This document shows, in pieces, positions 6,944 through 16,236 of a DNA stretch of 36,486 nt (position 1 is its first letter; every line of letters begins with the position of its first letter). The DNA is from JBLKSS01 sp047607725. Its GTDB lineage: Bacteria > Pseudomonadota > Gammaproteobacteria > Enterobacterales > Enterobacteriaceae. Position numbers and translations under genes: made by a program. The notes under the pieces are model-generated. The model ran no database searches, was not told where the DNA came from, and worked only from the letters and a program-made list of their open reading frames with translations. The stretch is from assembly GCF_047607725.1 (NCBI RefSeq), contig NZ_JBLKSS010000068.1, positions 1 to 36,486 of the forward strand. The letters are read 5' to 3'.

Positions 6944-9061
6944 CTATTCTGCTTCAGGCACCACGGCGTCCTGGCTGGGGGCACTGGCTTCCTTGATGCT
7001 CAGACGAACACGACCCTGACGGTCAACTTCCAGAACCTTGACCGGCACTTCCTGGCCCAGTTCCAGATAATCAGCCACTTTCTCTACACGCTTATCGGCA
7101 ATCTGGGAGATATGCACCAGCCCTTCTTTGCCGCCGCCGATGGCAACAAAGGCACCGAAGTCCACGATGCGGGTCACTTTACCATTATAGATACGGCCCA
7201 CTTCGATTTCCGCGGTGATCTCTTCAATGCGGCGAATCGCGTGACGGGCTTTATCGCCGTCGGTGGCCGCCACTTTCACGGTACCGTCATCTTCGATTTC
7301 GATCGTCGTGCCGGTTTCTTCGGTCAGCGCGCGAATAACCGAGCCGCCTTTACCAATCACGTCCTTGATCTTATCGGGACTGATTTTAATCGTATGAATG
7401 CGCGGCGCGAATTCGGAAATATCGCCACGCGGTGAGCTGATTGCCCGCTCCATCACGCCGAGGATGTGCATGCGCGCGCCCTTGGCCTGATTCAGCGCCA
7501 CCTGCATGATTTCGCGGGTGATGCCTTCAATTTTAATGTCCATCTGCAGCGCGGTGACGCCTTCACGGCTGCCTGCAACTTTGAAATCCATATCGCCCAG
7601 ATGATCTTCATCACCCAGAATATCGGATAACACCACAAAGTTGTCGCCTTCTTTCACCAGACCCATGGCGATACCGGCAACGGCCGCCTTGATGGGCACC
7701 CCGGCGTCCATCAGCGCCAGCGACGCGCCGCACACGGAAGCCATGGAGGAGGAGCCGTTGGATTCGGTGATTTCCGATACCACGCGCACGGTGTAGGGGA
7801 ATTCGCTGGCGTTCGGCATCACCGCCAGAACACCGCGCTTCGCCAGACGGCCGTGGCCGATTTCCCGGCGCTTCGGCGACCCCACCATGCCGGTTTCACC
7901 GACGCAGTACGGAGGGAAATTATAGTGTAGCAGGAAATGGTCTGTCCGTTCACCCGTCAATTCATCAATATTCTGCGCATCGCGTTCGGTGCCAAGGGTA
8001 GCGGTGACCAACGCCTGGGTTTCGCCGCGGGTGAACAGTGCCGACCCATGGGTACGCGGCAGTACGCCGGTGCGCACGTCCAGGCCGCGAATCATATCTT
8101 TTTCACGGCCGTCGATACGCGGCTCACCGCGCAATACGCGGCTGCTCACCACATTTTTCTCCAGCGTGCCCAGGATGTCTTTGATTTCGCCTTCGTCCAG
8201 GGTTTCGTCCTGGCCCGTCAGCGCTTCCACGACATCGGCCTTGATAGCGTCCACCGCGGCATAGCGCTCTTGCTTTTCGGTGATGCGATAGGCGTCGCCC
8301 AGACGGGATTCCGCCAGCTCGGCGACCCGCGCCTGAAGAGCGACGTTAACGTCCTGCGCCTGCCATTGCCATTTCGGCTTGCCGGCTTCAGCCACCAGCT
8401 GATTGATGTTGTCGATCACCACCTGCTGCTGATCGTGGCCGTACACCACGGCGCCCAGCATTTGATCTTCGCTTAACAGCTGCGCTTCAGATTCCACCAT
8501 CAGCACCGCATTCTGGGTACCGGCCACCACCAGATCCAGGCGGCTATCAGCCAGTTCAGCCTGGGTCGGGTTCAGCACGTACTGGTCGTTGATGTAGCCC
8601 ACGCGCGCGGCGCCGATAGGGCCGCTGAACGGAATACCGGACAGGCTCAGCGCGGCGGAAGCGCCAATCATCGCCACGATATCGGGGCTCACCTGCGGAT
8701 TAACCGATACCACGGTGGCGATAACCTGCACTTCGTTCAGGAAACCTTCCGGGAACAGCGGACGGATCGGACGGTCGATCAGACGCGAAATCAGCGTTTC
8801 GCCTTCGCTCGGACGGCCTTCACGTCGGAAGAATCCGCCTGGGAAACGGCCCGCGGCATAGGTCCGCTCTTGATAGTTGACGGTGAGCGGGAAGAAGCTC
8901 TGTCCCGGTTTTGCTTGTTTGGCGCCCACAACGGTCACAAACACCGCCGTGTCGTCCATGCTTACCATGACTGCGGCAGTCGCCTGACGGGCCATCATAC
9001 CGGTTTCCAGCGTGACGGTATGTTGACCGTATTGAAACTTGCGAACAATCGGATTTAGCAA
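6944..9061 (-). CDS. pnp: polynucleotide phosphorylase
   Basis: PNPase is a phosphorolytic 3'-5' exoribonuclease and a component of the RNA degradosome. It has two RNase PH-like domains (about 1-220 and 310-550), then a KH domain (DKIKDVIGKGGSVIRAL, near 560-610) and an S1 domain (GRIYNGKVTRIVDFGAFV, near 620-690). I choose the TTG start at 9061 (LNPIVRKF), which matches the E. coli protein and has AAGGAA seven bases upstream. The product is 705 residues against 711 in E. coli, the difference being a shorter acidic tail. It follows rpsO with its own leader, as in relatives. Confidence 0.96.
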   Translation of the reverse strand: MLNPIVRKFQYGQHTVTLETGMMARQATAAVMVSMDDTAVFVTVVGAKQAKPGQSFFPLTVNYQERTYAAGRFPGGFFRREGRPSEGETLISRLIDRPIRPLFPEGFLNEVQVIATVVSVNPQVSPDIVAMIGASAALSLSGIPFSGPIGAARVGYINDQYVLNPTQAELADSRLDLVVAGTQNAVLMVESEAQLLSEDQMLGAVVYGHDQQQVVIDNINQLVAEAGKPKWQWQAQDVNVALQARVAELAESRLGDAYRITEKQERYAAVDAIKADVVEALTGQDETLDEGEIKDILGTLEKNVVSSRVLRGEPRIDGREKDMIRGLDVRTGVLPRTHGSALFTRGETQALVTATLGTERDAQNIDELTGERTDHFLLHYNFPPYCVGETGMVGSPKRREIGHGRLAKRGVLAVMPNASEFPYTVRVVSEITESNGSSSMASVCGASLALMDAGVPIKAAVAGIAMGLVKEGDNFVVLSDILGDEDHLGDMDFKVAGSREGVTALQMDIKIEGITREIMQVALNQAKGARMHILGVMERAISSPRGDISEFAPRIHTIKISPDKIKDVIGKGGSVIRALTEETGTTIEIEDDGTVKVAATDGDKARHAIRRIEEITAEIEVGRIYNGKVTRIVDFGAFVAIGGGKEGLVHISQIADKRVEKVADYLELGQEVPVKVLEVDRQGRVRLSIKEASAPSQDAVVPEAE

Positions 9062-9270
9062 AATAATTTCCTTTTTCAAAGTGCGCGACGCTCTCAAACC
9101 GGCCGCCCACCGTTGACGAACAACCTTCTCATCGCATCCTCGCGACTAATGACAATCTTTATCCCGCGGAATAAAGCCTCTCATTAGCCGCGCGAACCTC
9201 AGCAATGGAAGAATCTACTTAGCGTCCACCGCGGCGCGGGCGGAAGTATTTCCCGCCCCGGGGTGAGCGC
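9062..9270 (-). promoter_or_regulatory. pnp 5' leader with hairpin
   Basis: The 260 bases between rpsO and pnp hold no gene. A GC-rich inverted repeat (GGGCGG/CCGCCC arms, 9238-9257) lies in the proximal part. In E. coli this leader carries a stem-loop cut by RNase III, through which PNPase represses itself. I can see hairpin-forming sequence but cannot place the RNase III site, and no promoter here is convincing. Confidence 0.45.
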
Positions 9271-9279
9271 TGCCTAGAA

Positions 9280-9306
9280 GAAAGGGGCCACATAAGGCCC
9301 CTTTCT
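9280..9306 (-). terminator. rpsO: rpsO terminator
   Basis: GAAAGGGGCC-ttatgt-GGCCCCTTTC on the minus strand forms a 10-bp stem followed by TTCT, 17 bases after the rpsO stop. This is the position of the E. coli rpsO attenuating terminator. Confidence 0.82.
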
Positions 9307-9322
9307 CCTGAAACTGTCTGGC

Positions 9323-9592
9323 TTAGCGACGCAGAGCCAGGCGTTCGATAAGACTGGTGTAACGCGCCACATCTTTGCCCTTCAGGTAGTCGAGCAGCTT
9401 ACGACGCTGTGAAACCATACGCAGCAGACCACGGCGGCTGTGGTGATCTTTTTTGTGTTCCGCAAAATGGCCCTGCAGATGGCTAATCTGAGCGGTTAAA
9501 AGAGCAACCTGAACTTCAGTGGAACCACTGTCTTTGGCATCATGGCCGAAATCAGAAACAATTTTCGCTTTCGCTTCAACACTTAGAGACAT
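9323..9592 (-). CDS. rpsO: 30S ribosomal protein S15
   Basis: S15 binds 16S rRNA early in 30S platform assembly and bridges to the 50S. The 89-residue product is full length and nearly identical to E. coli S15, with the helical block GSTEVQVALLTAQI and the rRNA-binding HFAEHKKDHHSRRGLL segment. The ATG at 9592 has GGAG upstream. In E. coli S15 represses its own mRNA through a leader pseudoknot. The leader here (9593-9672) is the right size, but I did not fold it. Confidence 0.97.
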   Translation of the reverse strand: MSLSVEAKAKIVSDFGHDAKDSGSTEVQVALLTAQISHLQGHFAEHKKDHHSRRGLLRMVSQRRKLLDYLKGKDVARYTSLIERLALRR

Positions 9593-9672
9593 TATAACAC
9601 TCCAAAATGATTGTGAAATAATAGATGGGCGCCGATCTCTAATTCAGCCACCCGCTTTCAGTAAGCCGCGCT

Positions 9673-9701
9673 ATTCTACTCTCAGCCCGTGCCGATCGCA
9701 A
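9673..9701 (-). promoter_or_regulatory. rpsO promoter
   Basis: On the minus strand TTGCGA is separated by 17 bases from TAGAAT, a good sigma-70 match. The predicted start is about 75 bases upstream of the rpsO ATG. It lies at the very end of truB, where E. coli also has an rpsO promoter. Confidence 0.7.
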
Positions 9702-9714
9702 GGCGATTACATGA

Positions 9715-10630
9715 TCAGGCACGCGGTTCCGCAATCAGCCGGCCTGGTGCGGCGATTTCGCCGATGCCGAAAAAGCACCCGGCGTCCCCCTCGGTCAGGC
9801 GTACCAGACCGGCCTGCGGCTGCGCTGTAACCGCTACCGTTTGCCCGAGCCGTACCCGCGCGGCGATATCAGACGACAGATTAACCGCCGGCATATCCGC
9901 CACCGCGCTGTCCATCGGCAACAGCTGCGCCAGGGTTTTCGGCGCCTCCGGCGCGTCGGCGGCGATGGCCTGCAGCGCCGCAAGCGTTACCATACGCTCG
10001 GTGGGGTAGCGGGCGACCGCCAGCCGACGCAGTGCCGTGACGTGCGCGCCGCAGCCGAGACGTTCACCCAAATCGTCGATAATGGTACGAATATAGGTTC
10101 CTTTGGAACAATGAATTTCCAATTCCACCTCTGTCAGATCCCAGTGGTGTAACTGCAAATCGTATACGTGGGATAGGGCGCGCCTCGCGCTCTACCGTGA
10201 TACCTTTGCGCGCGTACTCGTACAGCGGACGCCCCTGATGCTTTAGCGCCGAAAACATCGACGGCACCTGGCTGCTTTCGCCCCGGAAGTGGTCCAGCGC
10301 CGCCTCCAGCCGCGCCTGGTCCAGCGATACCGGCCGGACACTGACCGTCTGGCCCTCGGCATCGGAGGTATCGGTGCGTTCGCCGAGCCGGGCGGTCACC
10401 CGGTAGTGTTTATTGGCCTCCAGCAAATGCTGGGAAAACTTGGTCGCCTCGCCGAGGCAGACGGGCAGCATGCCGGTCGCCAGCGGATCCAGCGCGCCGC
10501 TATGCCCGGCTTTGTTGGCGCGAAACAGCCGTTTCACCTTTTGCAACAGATCGTTGGACGAAAGCCCGAGCGGTTTATCCAGCAAGACGATACCGTCGAT
10601 ATCACAGCCACGGCGACTTGGACGGCCCAT
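9715..10630 (-). pseudogene. truB: truB, tRNA pseudouridine-55 synthase, frameshifted
   Basis: TruB makes pseudouridine 55 in the T-loop of tRNAs and also acts as a tRNA folding chaperone. The frame from ATG 10630 is good to about residue 153 and includes the catalytic Asp48 in GALDPLATG. Near 10170-10172 a one-base gain (GGG where GG is expected, plus strand) shifts it. The rest continues in another frame as VYDLQLHHWDLTEVELEIHCSKGTYIRTI down to the PUA-domain end at 9715. The first frame runs on out of phase to 10064. The start overlaps the rbfA stop by one base (TGATG). A sequencing error in a short G run cannot be excluded. Confidence 0.85.
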
Positions 10631-11046
10631 CAGTCTTCCTTATCCTCGCTGCCTTCATCGTCCGCCGGGCTTGTGCCGCGGCGCAGGCGGTCGTTTTGCA
10701 CCACCTGGCTGACCAGGTTAGACATGCGCATGCCTTCCACCAGCGAATTATCGTAGGCGAACGTCAGCGCAGGCACTACGCGCAGGCGCATGGCTTTGCC
10801 CAGTAGGCTACGAATAAAACCCGCCGCATCCTGTAGCGCCCGGACGCCGGTTTTCACCTGTTCGGGGGTATTGTCATTCAAAAAAGTGACGAACACCTTG
10901 GCATAAGCCAGATCGCGCGAGATTTCAACGCCGGACACCGTCGCCATGCCGACGCGAGGATCTTTGATTTCGCGCTGCAAGATGATGGCGATTTCCTTTT
11001 GCATCTCCTGCACGACACGCTGGGTGCGGCTATATTCTTTGGCCAT
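10630..11046 (-). CDS. rbfA: ribosome-binding factor A
   Basis: RbfA is a KH-type factor that binds the 30S subunit, helps late 16S rRNA maturation and is needed for cold growth. I choose ATG 11046 (MAKEYSRTQRV), which fits the family; the longer frame from 11064 adds MSGEFT. The 138-residue product keeps QKEIAIILQREIKDPRVG, SGVEISRDLAYAKVFVTFL and LRVVPALTFAYDNS. The acidic C-terminal tail is slightly longer than in E. coli. It lies in the infB operon, 72 bases after infB and overlapping truB. Just upstream is a run of nine G (complement). Confidence 0.95.
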   Translation of the reverse strand: MAKEYSRTQRVVQEMQKEIAIILQREIKDPRVGMATVSGVEISRDLAYAKVFVTFLNDNTPEQVKTGVRALQDAAGFIRSLLGKAMRLRVVPALTFAYDNSLVEGMRMSNLVSQVVQNDRLRRGTSPADDEGSEDKED

Positions 11047-11118
11047 GGTAAATTCTCCAGACAAGCAGGGGGGGGGGCTTTCCGCCCCCCTGTGATATGC
11101 GCTGCCGATAACGCGTTA

Positions 11119-13755
11119 TCAGGCAATGGTACGTTGGATCTCGATGGTTTCAAAGACTTCGATCACGTCGCCTGAGCGCACGTCGTTGTAGTTCTTCACG
11201 CCGATGCCGCACTCCATGCCGTTACGCACTTCGTTGACGTCATCTTTAAAGCGGCGCAGCGACTCCAGTTCACCTTCGTAGATCACCACGTTTTCACGCA
11301 GCACACGGATTTTGTTGTGACGCTTCACCACGCCTTCCGTCACCATACAGCCGGCGATAGCGCCGAATTTCGGTGAACGGAACACATCGCGCACTTCCGC
11401 CAGACCAATGATTTCCTGTTTGTATTCCGGCGCCAGCATGCCGCTCATCGCCTGTTTGACTTCATCAATCAAATCGTAGATAACCGAGTAATAGCGCAGA
11501 TCCAGGTTCTCCGCTTCGATGACGCGGCGAGCGGATGCATCGGCACGCACGTTAAAGCCCAGCAGGATGGCGTTGGAAGCCGCCGCCAGCGTCGCGTCGG
11601 TCTCGGTAATGCCGCCCACGCCGGAGCCGACAATCTTCACCTTCACCTCGTCGGTGAACAAATTCTCCAGCGCGTCGCTGATGGCTTCGGCGGAACCCTG
11701 TACGTCAGACTTCAGCACGATGTTCAGCTCGGACACTTCACCTTCGGTCATGTTGGCGAACATGTTTTCCAGTTTGGACTTCTGCTGGCGCGCCAGTTTG
11801 ACTTCGCGGAACTTGCCTTGACGATACAGCGCCACTTCACGCGCTTTCTTCTCGTCGCGCACCACCGTCGCTTCATCACCGGCGGCCGGCACCCGGGACA
11901 GACCGAGGATCTCGACCGGTATCGACGGGCCGGCGGAAGCCACATCACGGCCCACTTCATCGCGCATGGCGCGCACGCGGCCGTACTCGAAACCGCACAG
12001 GACAATGTCGCCCCGATTCAGGGTACCTTCACGTACCAGCACGGTCGCGACCGGGCCACGGCCCTTGTCCAGGAAGGATTCGATGACGACACCGCTGGCC
12101 ATGCCGTTGCGGATCGCTTTCAGCTCCAGCACTTCGGCCTGCAGCAAGATGGCGTCCAGCAGTTCGTCAATACCCTCGCCGGATTTGGCGGAAACATGCA
12201 CGAACTGGCTTTCACCGCCCCACTCTTCCGGAATGACGCCGTATTGGGTCAGCTCATTCTTGACCCGATCCGGATCCGCTTCCGGCTTATCGATCTTGTT
12301 AACCGCCACCACCACCGGTACTTTTGCCGCTTTGGCGTGCTGGATAGCTTCGATAGTCTGCGGCATCACGCCGTCATCGGCAGCCACCACCAGCACCACG
12401 ATATCCGTCGCCTGCGCACCGCGGGCGCGCATTGCGGTAAAGGCCGCATGCCCCGGGGTATCGAGGAAGGTTATCATGCCGTTATCGGTTTCCACATGAT
12501 AGGCGCCGATATGCTGGGTAATGCCCCCGGCCTCGCCTGCCGCCACCTTGGTGGAGCGGATATAGTCCAGGAGCGAGGTTTTACCGTGGTCGACGTGGCC
12601 CATGATGGTCACTACCGGCGCGCGGGATTCCGCGGCGGCGGAGCTGCCGGTGTCGCGGTCGGACATCACCGACTCTTCCAGCTCGTTCTCACGGCGCAAA
12701 ATCACCTTGTGGCCCATTTCTTCCGCCACCAGTTGCGCGGTTTCCTGATCGATCACCTGGTTGATGGTCGCCATGGCGCCCAGCTTCATCATCGCTTTAA
12801 TGACCTGAGAGCCTTTCACCGCCATCTTGTTGGCCAATTCCGCCACGGTGATGGTTTCGCCGATGATCACATCGCGGTTCACCGCCTGTGCCGGCTTGTT
12901 AAAGCCCTGCATCAAGGTACTCGGTTTACGCTTGCTCTTGCCGCCACGGCCCACGGCACGCGCTTCTTCGCGATCGGCCTTGGATTCGGACAAACGGCTG
13001 GTCTTCTTCTGCTTGGTGGCTTTACCGCCGCGGGTGCGGCTGCGGCGATCGCCTTCCACTTTGCGATCGTTTTCGTCTTCAGCTTCTCGGGCGTGATGGG
13101 AGGTAGTGACGTGGTAATCGGTGGTATCTTCCTCCGCCGGCTCAGGCGCGTTATCCCAGGTGCCGCCACGTTCTTCGGCCATACGACGCGCTTCTTCCGC
13201 GACCTGGCGAGCCTTTTCTTCGACCTTGCGACGCGTTTCCTCTTCCGCTTTGCGTCTTAGCTCCGCGGCTTCGGCTTCACGGCGAGCTTTTTCAGCCGCC
13301 TGTGGTGACTTGGTCATAGTATTGGTCTGCTGGTTAGTCAATTTATCACTTTCCGCTGCCACACGTTTCGCTTTTTCGGCGGCTTCACGCTGGGCCTGCT
13401 GCTGAGCCAACTCTTCCGCTTCACGCCGGACCTGTTCTTCCGCTTCAGCCTGCTCTTGCGCCGGCGGATCGCGTTGCACATAGGTGCGCTTCTTGCGCAC
13501 TTCGATTTGCACCGACTTACTTTTACCGCCGGTGCTGGGAATATTCAAGGTGCTGCGCGTTTTGCGCTGCAAAGTTAATTTATTGGGCGCCGCGCCGCGA
13601 TCGCGGTTCAGGTGCGCCAGTAAGGTTTCTTTTTCCTGCTGGGTCACAGAATTCAGTGCGGTTTTATCAATGCCCGCATCAGCAAATTGCTGTACCAGGC
13701 GATCGACCGGAGTCTGTATTTCTGCGGCGAGCGATTTTACGGTTACATCTGTCAT
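11119..13755 (-). CDS. infB: translation initiation factor IF-2
   Basis: IF2 is the GTPase that places initiator fMet-tRNA on the 30S and promotes subunit joining. The 878 residues include an N-terminal IF2N domain, a long Ala/Glu/Arg-rich coiled linker (about 80-280), the G domain (GHVDHGKTS near 386, DTPGHAAF, NKID), then domains II and III and the fMet-tRNA-binding C2 domain. E. coli has 890 residues. The start ATG 13755 has AGGAAAGGAAC upstream. It follows nusA closely, the standard nusA-infB operon. A 480-codon open frame on the opposite strand is a GC-bias shadow. Confidence 0.97.
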   Translation of the reverse strand: MTDVTVKSLAAEIQTPVDRLVQQFADAGIDKTALNSVTQQEKETLLAHLNRDRGAAPNKLTLQRKTRSTLNIPSTGGKSKSVQIEVRKKRTYVQRDPPAQEQAEAEEQVRREAEELAQQQAQREAAEKAKRVAAESDKLTNQQTNTMTKSPQAAEKARREAEAAELRRKAEEETRRKVEEKARQVAEEARRMAEERGGTWDNAPEPAEEDTTDYHVTTSHHAREAEDENDRKVEGDRRSRTRGGKATKQKKTSRLSESKADREEARAVGRGGKSKRKPSTLMQGFNKPAQAVNRDVIIGETITVAELANKMAVKGSQVIKAMMKLGAMATINQVIDQETAQLVAEEMGHKVILRRENELEESVMSDRDTGSSAAAESRAPVVTIMGHVDHGKTSLLDYIRSTKVAAGEAGGITQHIGAYHVETDNGMITFLDTPGHAAFTAMRARGAQATDIVVLVVAADDGVMPQTIEAIQHAKAAKVPVVVAVNKIDKPEADPDRVKNELTQYGVIPEEWGGESQFVHVSAKSGEGIDELLDAILLQAEVLELKAIRNGMASGVVIESFLDKGRGPVATVLVREGTLNRGDIVLCGFEYGRVRAMRDEVGRDVASAGPSIPVEILGLSRVPAAGDEATVVRDEKKAREVALYRQGKFREVKLARQQKSKLENMFANMTEGEVSELNIVLKSDVQGSAEAISDALENLFTDEVKVKIVGSGVGGITETDATLAAASNAILLGFNVRADASARRVIEAENLDLRYYSVIYDLIDEVKQAMSGMLAPEYKQEIIGLAEVRDVFRSPKFGAIAGCMVTEGVVKRHNKIRVLRENVVIYEGELESLRRFKDDVNEVRNGMECGIGVKNYNDVRSGDVIEVFETIEIQRTIA

Positions 13756-13780
13756 GCTGTTCCTTTCCTGCTACAGTTTA

Positions 13781-15268
13781 TTACGCGTTGTCGCCAAACC
13801 AGCAAATATTGCGCGCGGCCATAATCAGCTCGCCGGCTTTTTCACTACTCAGCCCTTCAATATCTGACAGGTCGTCGACACCCTGTTCGGCAAGATCTTC
13901 CAGCGTACAAACACCACGCGCCACCAGCTTGAACGCCATGTCGCGCTCAAGTTCAGGCAGACCCAGCAGGTCTTCAGCCGGTACGCCCGCGCCGCGATTC
14001 TCTTCCTGCGCCAGGGCAAGCGTGGTCAGCGCATTCTTCGCCCGTTCGCGCAGCGCTTCCACCGTTTCTTCATCGAGCCCTTCAATTTCCAGCAGTTCGT
14101 TTATCGGTACGTAGGCCAGCTCCTGAAGAGATGAGAAACCTTCCTCCACCAGTACCGTAGCGAACTCTTCATCGATATCCAGATTGCGGGTAAAGATATC
14201 GATGGCCGCATGGGCTTCAGCTTGATGTTTTGCCTGCAGATCCTCTACCGTCATTACGTTCAGCTCCCAGCCGCTAAGCTGGGAAGCAAGCCGGACGTTT
14301 TGTCCGTTGCGGCCGATAGCCTGGGCAAGATTGCCCGCTTCTACCGCGATATCCATGGTGTGCTTGTCCTCGTCCACCACGATGGAGGCGACATCGGCAG
14401 GGGCCATGGCGTTAATAACGAACTGGGCCGGGTTGTCATCCCACAGCACGATATCGATGCGTTCACCGCCCAATTCGCTGGACACCGCCTGGACGCGCGC
14501 GCCGCGCATGCCGACGCAGGCGCCGACCGGATCAATACGCTTGTCGTTGGTCTTCACGGCGATTTTCGCCCGTGAGCCCGGATCGCGGGCGGCGGCCTTG
14601 ATTTCAATCACTTCTTCACCGATTTCCGGCACTTCAATGCGGAACAGCTCTACCAGCATCTCCGGCCGCGACCGGCTGACAAACAGCTGCGCGCCGCGCG
14701 CTTCCGGACGTACAGAATATAACACGCCACGAATACGGTCGCCGGGGCGGAAGTTTTCACGCGGCAGCATGTCTTCGCGGCCGATCACCGCTTCGGCATT
14801 GCTGCCCAAATCCAGACTGATGCTGTCCCGGTTAACTTTTTTCACCACGCCGGTGACTATCGCACCTTCATGACTGCGGAACTGATCGACCACCATCGCC
14901 CGCTCGGCTTCACGCACTTTTTGGACGATGACTTGCTTGGCGGTCTGGGTGGTAATACGGTCAAACACCACCGATTCAATTTCATCTTCGATGTAGCCGC
15001 CAAGCGGCGCTTCAGGGTCGTCAAACTGCGCCGCGTCCAGGGTGATTTCCCGGGTGGGCTGGGTCACTTCGTCCACGATGAGCCAACGGCGGAAGGTATC
15101 GAAATCCCCCGACTTGCGGTCGATGCTGACGCGGACTTCGATTTCCTGTTCGTATTTTTTCTTCGTTGCCGTGGCCAGTGCCGTCTCTAGCGCCTCGAAA
15201 ATCTTTTCCCGCGGGACGGCTTTCTCGTTGGACACTGCCTCAACAACAGCCAGAATTTCTTTATTCAT
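13781..15268 (-). CDS. nusA: transcription elongation and antitermination factor NusA
   Basis: NusA binds RNA polymerase and nascent RNA and controls pausing, termination and antitermination. The 495 residues equal the E. coli length: an N-terminal RNAP-binding domain (about 1-135), an S1 domain (GVVKKVNRDSISLDLG), two KH domains (DPVGACVGMRGARVQAV; VEAGNLAQAIGRNGQNVRLAS), and two C-terminal acidic repeats ending MAARNICWFGDNA. The start ATG 15268 has AGGA upstream. It is 21 bases after rimP in one operon. Confidence 0.97.
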   Translation of the reverse strand: MNKEILAVVEAVSNEKAVPREKIFEALETALATATKKKYEQEIEVRVSIDRKSGDFDTFRRWLIVDEVTQPTREITLDAAQFDDPEAPLGGYIEDEIESVVFDRITTQTAKQVIVQKVREAERAMVVDQFRSHEGAIVTGVVKKVNRDSISLDLGSNAEAVIGREDMLPRENFRPGDRIRGVLYSVRPEARGAQLFVSRSRPEMLVELFRIEVPEIGEEVIEIKAAARDPGSRAKIAVKTNDKRIDPVGACVGMRGARVQAVSSELGGERIDIVLWDDNPAQFVINAMAPADVASIVVDEDKHTMDIAVEAGNLAQAIGRNGQNVRLASQLSGWELNVMTVEDLQAKHQAEAHAAIDIFTRNLDIDEEFATVLVEEGFSSLQELAYVPINELLEIEGLDEETVEALRERAKNALTTLALAQEENRGAGVPAEDLLGLPELERDMAFKLVARGVCTLEDLAEQGVDDLSDIEGLSSEKAGELIMAARNICWFGDNA

Positions 15269-15289
15269 CCTAGTTGCCTCAGTAAAACG

Positions 15290-15742
15290 TTAAAAGTGGG
15301 GTACCAGGTTCGCTTTCTGGATATTGTTCAAAGCGAACACTTCATCTTTTCCTTCCACCGTCACGGTGATCATGTCACCGTCAACCGCTTTGATAATCCC
15401 CTGCCATTTACGGCGATTTTGCACCGCGATACGGAGCACCACGCTGACGTCGCTACCGGTAAATTGGCGATAATGCGTGGCGGTAAACAGCGGGCGATCC
15501 AGGCCCGGTGATGAGACTTCAAGGTTATAGGCCACGGAGATAGGGTCTTCGACGTCCAGTACCGCGCTGACCTGGTGGCTTACATCAGCACAATCATCAA
15601 CGGTGATACCCTCGTCACTATCGATATAAATGCGCAGCGTCGACTGACGGCCAGGAATAAATTCAATACCCACCAGCTCGAACCCCAGGGCTTCCACGGG
15701 TGCCGTGATCATCTCTGTCAATTTTTGTTCTAATGTGGACAA
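15290..15742 (-). CDS. rimP: ribosome maturation factor RimP
   Basis: RimP binds free 30S subunits and is needed for their maturation. The 150 residues are nearly identical to E. coli YhbC/RimP, with MITAPVEALGFELVGIEFI, DDCADVSHQVSAVLDVEDPI and the C-terminal SH3-like part ending IQKANLVPHF. I choose the TTG start at 15742 (LSTLEQKL), because a strong GGGGGTGG ribosome site precedes it. ATG 15754 would place that site inside the gene. It is the first protein gene of the metY-rimP-nusA-infB operon. Confidence 0.94.
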   Translation of the reverse strand: MSTLEQKLTEMITAPVEALGFELVGIEFIPGRQSTLRIYIDSDEGITVDDCADVSHQVSAVLDVEDPISVAYNLEVSSPGLDRPLFTATHYRQFTGSDVSVVLRIAVQNRRKWQGIIKAVDGDMITVTVEGKDEVFALNNIQKANLVPHF

Positions 15743-15759
15743 GGCCACCCCCAAGACAT

Positions 15760-15780
15760 AAAAAAAGGGCTTATTAGCCC
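15760..15780 (-). terminator. terminator-like hairpin in front of rimP
   Basis: GGGCT-aata-AGCCC followed by T7 on the minus strand lies just before the rimP start. As it sits inside the operon leader it can act only as a partial terminator or attenuator. Confidence 0.7.
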
Positions 15781-15802
15781 GGTATTACTGTAGTGAAATA
15801 AC

Positions 15803-15826
15803 AAAAAACCCCGAAAATTCGGGGCG
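15803..15826 (-). terminator. terminator between metY and rimP
   Basis: The minus strand reads CCCCGAA-tt-TTCGGGG then T6, a near-perfect intrinsic terminator. It should end most metY transcripts and allow only part to read on into rimP-nusA-infB. Confidence 0.85.
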
Positions 15827-15852
15827 TTAAGTGACTGGACCCTATAAACGGC

Positions 15853-15898
15853 AGGCGGTTTTGAAACCATTCCAGAAGAATCATTTCTCAAAACGCCT
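15853..15898 (-). repeat. inverted repeat in the metY-rimP leader
   Basis: AGGCGGTTTTGA and TCAAAACGCCT form long arms with one bulge around a 23-base loop. It may be an RNase III processing stem that separates the tRNA from the operon mRNA. That role is an inference. Confidence 0.6.
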
Positions 15899-15956
15899 GT
15901 GATGGTAAACCTAACGCCTACAGACAGTATATTTGAAAAAGCACTCTAAGGGAATG

Positions 15957-16033
<77 letters not shown>

Positions 16034-16049
16034 TCCGAAAACGCTGAAA

Positions 16050-16078
16050 ATACTACGCTGATAACCCTGAGAAAGCAA
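16050..16078 (-). promoter_or_regulatory. metY-rimP-nusA-infB promoter
   Basis: The minus strand has TTGCTT, 17 bases, TAGTAT. The predicted start lies a few bases before the metY 5' end. This is the likely main promoter of the operon. Confidence 0.75.
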
Positions 16079-16092
16079 GTTATCTCTGGGAT

Positions 16093-16179
16093 TGGTACCG
16101 AGGACGGGACTTGAACCCGTAAGCCCAATCGGGGACTACCACCTCAAGGTAGCGTGTCTACCAATTCCACCACCTCGGC
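16093..16179 (-). tRNA. leuU: tRNA-Leu (GAG)
   Basis: An 87-base class II tRNA on the minus strand starts GCCGAGGTGG and has anticodon loop CTTGAGGT, a long variable arm, T-loop GTTCAAGT and an encoded CCA. It lies between secG and metY, the place of leuU in E. coli. Confidence 0.97.
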
Positions 16180-16236
16180 ACTTTCTATCGGCTCTTACGC
16201 TGCTGTTTCGTTGCCTTGCCGGGCAACGCTTAACGC

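Noticed and set aside
11818..13260. 480-codon open frame antisense to infB
   Set aside because: It lies fully opposite the conserved IF2 gene and is His/Arg/Gly-rich with no domain; a shadow of GC-rich codon bias.
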